Positions 62,592 to 64,000 of a stretch of DNA of 64,000 nt are shown here, piece after piece; within the stretch, counting starts at the first letter, position 1; every line of letters begins with the position of its first letter. Made by a program: the position numbers and the translations under genes. Source of the stretch: Fodinicola acaciae (GTDB lineage Bacteria; Actinomycetota; Actinomycetes; Mycobacteriales; HKI-0501); contig NZ_WOTN01000002.1 of assembly GCF_010993745.1 (NCBI RefSeq), positions 1,426,001-1,490,000 on the forward strand, written 5' to 3'. The notes below the pieces were generated by a model. It ran no database searches, was not told where the DNA came from, and saw only the letters and a program-made list of their open reading frames with translations.

Positions 62592-62942
62592 ATGGATCCG
62601 ATGGCTACGTTTCCGCGGACAACCGCAACCGTTCCCGGCGCGCCGGCCGGTGCCACCGCGACCGCCGAGCCGGACGCCGTGGTCTTCGAGGACACCACCG
62701 CCGAGGCCGACCCGCCGTGGCTCACCATCGTGTGGAACGATCCGGTCAACCTGATGTCCTACGTGACGTACGTGTTCCAGAAGGTTTTCGGCTATTCCAA
62801 GCAGAAAGCGACCCGGTTGATGCTGGACGTCCACCAGAAGGGACGCGCCGTCGTGTCGCGCGGCAGCCACGACGAGATGGAGGCCGACGTGGCGAAGCTG
62901 CACGCGTACGGCCTGTGGGCCACCGTCTCGCGGGACAGCTGA
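62592..62942 (+). CDS. clpS: ATP-dependent Clp protease adaptor ClpS
   Basis: A 116-residue adaptor that delivers N-degron substrates to ClpC-ClpP. The conserved core starts [20 protein letters not shown] and includes the substrate-pocket Asn-Asp, then [18 protein letters not shown]. The N-terminal 40 residues are a flexible Ala/Thr-rich tail. The start is ATG at 62592 or 62601. The order clpS-DUF2017-mec matches Rv1331, Rv1332 and Rv1334 of M. tuberculosis. Confidence 0.94.
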   Translation: MDPMATFPRTTATVPGAPAGATATAEPDAVVFEDTTAEADPPWLTIVWNDPVNLMSYVTYVFQKVFGYSKQKATRLMLDVHQKGRAVVSRGSHDEMEADVAKLHAYGLWATVSRDS

Positions 62943-63536
62943 GTGCTGGGTTTCCACCGCTCCGGTGAGCGGATCGTCGCGTACTTCGACGGCATCGAGG
63001 CCGAGGTGTTCCGGCACTTCGCCGGCCAGATGCTGATGCTGCTCGGCGCCGACCCGGACGACCCGGCGGCCAGTGGGGTGCCGGACCCGTTCGAGCAGCT
63101 GGCCGGGCTCGGCGAGGTGACCGAGCCGCCGGAGGACCCGGCGCTGCACCGGCTGCTGCCGGACGCGTACAAGGACGACCCGGAGGCCTCCGGCCGCGCG
63201 CGTGCCTTCACCGAGGACGCGCTGCGCGCCGGCAAGGTCGAGCGGATGCGGATGTTGTACGACGGCCTGCCCGAGGACGGCGGCGAGGTGTCGCTGACCG
63301 ACGAGCAGGCCGACGGCTGGCTGCGTGCGCTGACCGACCTGCGGCTGGTGTTGGCCGTACGCCTGGAGATCGAGGACGACGAGACGGCCGAGGAACGGCT
63401 GGAGGACGCCTTCGCCTCCGCCGACCAGGCAGTCGCCGGCACCGCCGCCATGTACCAGTACGCCGGCCTGCTGTCCGAGACGCTGGTGTCGGCCCTGATG
63501 GGGACGACTCCCGACTTCTCCGACGACGACCTCTGA
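62943..63536 (+). CDS. DUF2017 family protein
   Basis: A 197-residue actinobacterial protein of unknown function. It begins VLGFHRSGERIVAYFDGIEA, is acidic and helical, and ends in an Asp-rich tail. Its GTG directly follows the clpS stop codon, so the two are coupled. Constant association with clpS and mec suggests a role in proteolysis or in sulfur-carrier metabolism, but there is no direct evidence in the sequence. Confidence 0.9.
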   Translation: MLGFHRSGERIVAYFDGIEAEVFRHFAGQMLMLLGADPDDPAASGVPDPFEQLAGLGEVTEPPEDPALHRLLPDAYKDDPEASGRARAFTEDALRAGKVERMRMLYDGLPEDGGEVSLTDEQADGWLRALTDLRLVLAVRLEIEDDETAEERLEDAFASADQAVAGTAAMYQYAGLLSETLVSALMGTTPDFSDDDL

Positions 63537-63542
63537 CCCTCT

Positions 63543-63623
63543 GTCACGTACGGCGTGGTCGCATGGCCACCATGCGTGCGTCCAGCGCACGCATGGTGGC
63601 CATGCGACCAACCCGTACGTGAC
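63543..63623. repeat. Long hairpin built from GCATGGCCACCATGC units
   Basis: A perfect 25-bp stem (63556-63580 with 63586-63610, loop TCCAG) contains one family unit per arm. An outer 11-bp stem, GTCACGTACGG (63543-63553) with 63613-63623, extends it after a 2-by-2 internal loop. It begins six bases after the DUF2017 stop and is the strongest hairpin in the window. It could end or attenuate clpS-DUF2017 transcripts ahead of mec. Confidence 0.85.
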
Positions 63624-63678
63624 GGTGTGTGTCACACGAGGGAGAGGGAGCAGGGGTGGGCCTGTAGCCTTGCGTGTT

Positions 63679-64000
63679 GTGCTGAAGCTGACGCGGCAGG
63701 TGTACGACGCGATCGTCGCGCACGCTCGTAAGGACCACCCCGACGAGGCGTGTGGGCTGGTCACCGGGCCGGCCGGCAGCGACCTGGCCGAGCGGGTGAT
63801 CCCGATGCTCAACGCCGAGCGGTCGCCGACCTTCTACCGGTTCGACGACAACGAGTGGAACAGGGTCTATCAGCAGATCGACGACCGCGACGACGAGATC
63901 ACCGTGGTCTACCACTCGCACACGGCGACCGAGGCCTATCCGTCGCGTACGGACGTGAGCTATGCCGACGGCTATGCGCAGCTGCTGCCCAACCCGCACT
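63679..64000 (+). CDS. mec: Mec-like JAMM metallopeptidase (partial)
   Basis: The first 107 codons are visible. The JAMM zinc motif is present as YHSHTATEAYPSRTDVSYAD (His-Ser-His, later Ser and Asp), after an early Glu in HPDEACGLVTG. In mycobacteria Mec releases cysteine from the CysO thiocarboxylate adduct in a cysteine-synthesis route, with cysO and cysM downstream; those would lie beyond this window. GTG at 63679 is preceded by TAGCCT eight bases earlier, suggesting its own leaderless promoter after the long hairpin. Confidence 0.9.
   Translation, partial: MLKLTRQVYDAIVAHARKDHPDEACGLVTGPAGSDLAERVIPMLNAERSPTFYRFDDNEWNRVYQQIDDRDDEITVVYHSHTATEAYPSRTDVSYADGYAQLLPNPH

Overview
The window is from a high-GC Gram-positive bacterium, almost certainly an actinomycete. 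GTG starts are common. Several promoters show a TAnnnT box 6-8 bases before the start codon, as in leaderless transcripts. The gene neighbourhoods are actinobacterial: clpS-DUF2017-mec, ctaD near serB with ACT domains, an F420-type luciferase-like oxidoreductase, an R2-like ligand-binding oxidase beside a TetR gene and an acyl-CoA dehydrogenase, and SecA2. I cannot name the genus. I see no rRNA, tRNA, prophage, CRISPR array or intact transposase.

Layout. 1-3.5 kb: hydantoin/pyrimidine-type amide catabolism (end of a permease-like gene, nitrilase-fold amidohydrolase, D-hydantoinase-like cyclic amidase, F420-type oxidoreductase). 3.7-15.7 kb: a lipoprotein, then a two-arm lipid catabolism locus built on an R2lox-like diiron oxidase, SCP2, a serine hydrolase, hydroxyacyl-CoA dehydrogenase, MaoC hydratase, TetR, thioesterase, acyl-CoA dehydrogenase, a thiolase-like/DUF35 pair and an ADP-forming acyl-CoA synthetase. 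One 17-bp operator pattern occurs before both arms and before the tetR gene, so the whole block looks like one regulon. 16.5-20.8 kb: a coupled operon mpaB-like, tetR, nhaA-dsbA fusion, phytoene/squalene synthase. 20.8-24.3 kb: a galactonate-type oxidative sugar pathway (lactonase, dgoD, GntR, dehydrogenase). 24.5-29.3 kb: SDR, dienelactone hydrolase, acyl-CoA ligase, and a PHA-synthase-like hydrolase with a histone-like tail. 29.4-33.8 kb: two NarL-type two-component systems around a pair of small secreted DUF6355-like proteins. 34-38 kb: methyltransferase, DUF4188, SecA2. 38.4-41.6 kb: a secreted GH172 enzyme with FG-GAP repeats. 41.8-48.6 kb: MFS, ctaD, DUF559-like, serB, PTH2. 48.5-53.7 kb: regulators with a flavin monooxygenase (apparent frameshift) and an MFS. 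54.6-58.6 kb: NAD salvage (pncB-pncA), GNAT, a 29-residue membrane ORF, MFS. 58.7-62.4 kb: an OpuC-type osmolyte ABC transporter. 62.6-64 kb: clpS, DUF2017, mec.

The intergenic DNA is unusually rich in small repeat families: (i) two copies of a terminally paired element (90-204 and 51098-51273) whose ends covary while a 42-bp core is identical; (ii) palindromic hairpins built from GCATGGCCACCATGC at four loci; (iii) two arrays of a ~28-bp palindrome-cored repeat in opposite orientation, at 45 kb and 54 kb; (iv) a GC-rich interspersed repeat at 16.3 and 37.9 kb, the second copy flanked by 16-bp inverted repeats. These, together with the R2lox regulon, are the most likely undescribed biology here.
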